Source: Microbacterium proteolyticum
GTDB lineage: Bacteria; Actinomycetota; Actinomycetes; Actinomycetales; Microbacteriaceae
Reading direction: 5' to 3'
Assembly: GCF_030818075.1 (NCBI RefSeq)
Contig: NZ_JAUSZZ010000001.1
Span: 1,240,001 to 1,304,000, forward strand
DNA: 64,000 nucleotides
Shown here: in pieces, positions 63,751-64,000 of the stretch
Position numbering within the stretch: position 1 is the stretch's first letter
How the letters are laid out: each line of letters begins with the position of its first letter
Translations under genes and position numbers: made by a program
The notes under the pieces: generated by a model
What the model was told of the DNA's origin: nothing
Databases searched by the model: none
Seen by the model: only the letters and a program-made list of their open reading frames with translations

Positions 63751-64000
63751 CGGCCGCCGTCGCCGCCGCGACGGCCCCCGCCGCCGCCGGGCAGCCGCCG
63801 CCCGTGCACGCCGCCCCGGTGCGCGCCGCCCGCTGCGGCGCCGGGCAGCCGCCGCCCGCCGCTGCGCCGCCCGCTGCGGCGCCGGGCAGCCGCCGCCCGC
63901 CGCTGCGCCGCCCGTGCCGCCGCGCCGCCCCCGCCGGCCCCCGCCGCCGCGCGCCGCAACCGCATCCGTCTGCCGCGAAGGCAGGCGATCGCATCCGCTC
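63751..64000. other. GC-only low-complexity tail of the window
   Basis: After the cytochrome b-like stop the sequence is runs of GCCGCC, CGGGCAGCCGCCGCCC and similar, with GCCGGGCAGCCGCCGCCCG recurring three times at 63786-63900. Open frames here are compositional artefacts. I see no gene or terminator. Confidence 0.6.

Noticed and set aside
63465..63965. Minus-strand gene in the window tail
   Set aside because: Translation is almost only Ala, Arg and Gly, overlaps the end of the cytochrome b-like gene, and has no ribosome site or family motif.

Overview
The window comes from a high-GC actinobacterium, most likely Microbacterium or a close relative in Microbacteriaceae. The reasons are very high GC with G/C-ending codons, many GTG starts, genes stacked with 4-base ATGA or GTGA overlaps, an LAVTG sortase-type anchor, and the 7-mer GGATGCC/GGCATCC occurring about once every half kilobase. 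That placement is inference: the window holds no rRNA, tRNA or other marker. It is chromosomal in character, a set of catabolic and transport operons each next to its own regulator. I see no phage, transposase, CRISPR array or tRNA.

Layout. 0-5.4 kb: tail of an ECF-transporter ATPase with EcfT, a GNAT acetyltransferase, a membrane protein, and an SDR-crotonase-SDR operon. 5.4-13.8 kb: a minus-strand operon of an oligopeptide-type ABC importer, a CodA-like amidohydrolase and an ornithine-cyclodeaminase-family enzyme, divergent from a GntR/FCD regulator with three candidate operators. Three importer genes carry one-base frameshifts. 14-21.4 kb: a beta-glucoside PTS operon (IIBCA, 6-phospho-beta-glucosidase, HAD phosphatase) behind a clear LicT/BglG-type antiterminator target and terminator. 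The BglG-like antiterminator lies 2.3 kb away because an AraC regulator and nitrilase pair sits between. 21.6-26.6 kb: rlmN, an ABC-2 exporter and a NarL-type two-component system. 26.7-35.3 kb: a second peptide importer operon that also encodes an M14-type peptidase, an S12 beta-lactamase-like hydrolase and a MarR-like regulator. 35.3-36.5 kb: a glutamate decarboxylase pseudogene.

36.5-42.1 kb: aldo/keto reductase, a DUF4407-like membrane protein, a Nudix protein, and a divergent MDR oxidoreductase/TetR pair. 42.4-48.3 kb: a 2-methylcitrate-cycle operon (gntR-prpD-prpB-prpC-thiolase) for propionyl-CoA. prpC contains three tandem in-frame copies of a palindromic element that is also found, intergenic and inverted, upstream of the TetR gene. 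48.3-53.1 kb: a 52-bp minisatellite, a frameshifted FAD monooxygenase, a GH39-like protein apparently lacking both catalytic glutamates, a TetR regulator and an S51-like peptidase. 53.3-56.7 kb: a large sortase-anchored 5'-nucleotidase fusion. 57-63.8 kb: acyl-CoA dehydrogenase, enoyl-CoA hydratase, MarR, etfB, etfA and a cytochrome b-like membrane protein, which together look like acyl-CoA oxidation feeding electrons to the membrane.

Intergenic DNA is rich in long imperfect palindromes of at least five unrelated families, two of them present twice. These, the insert in prpC, and the iterated GGATGCC motif are the least explained signals in the window.
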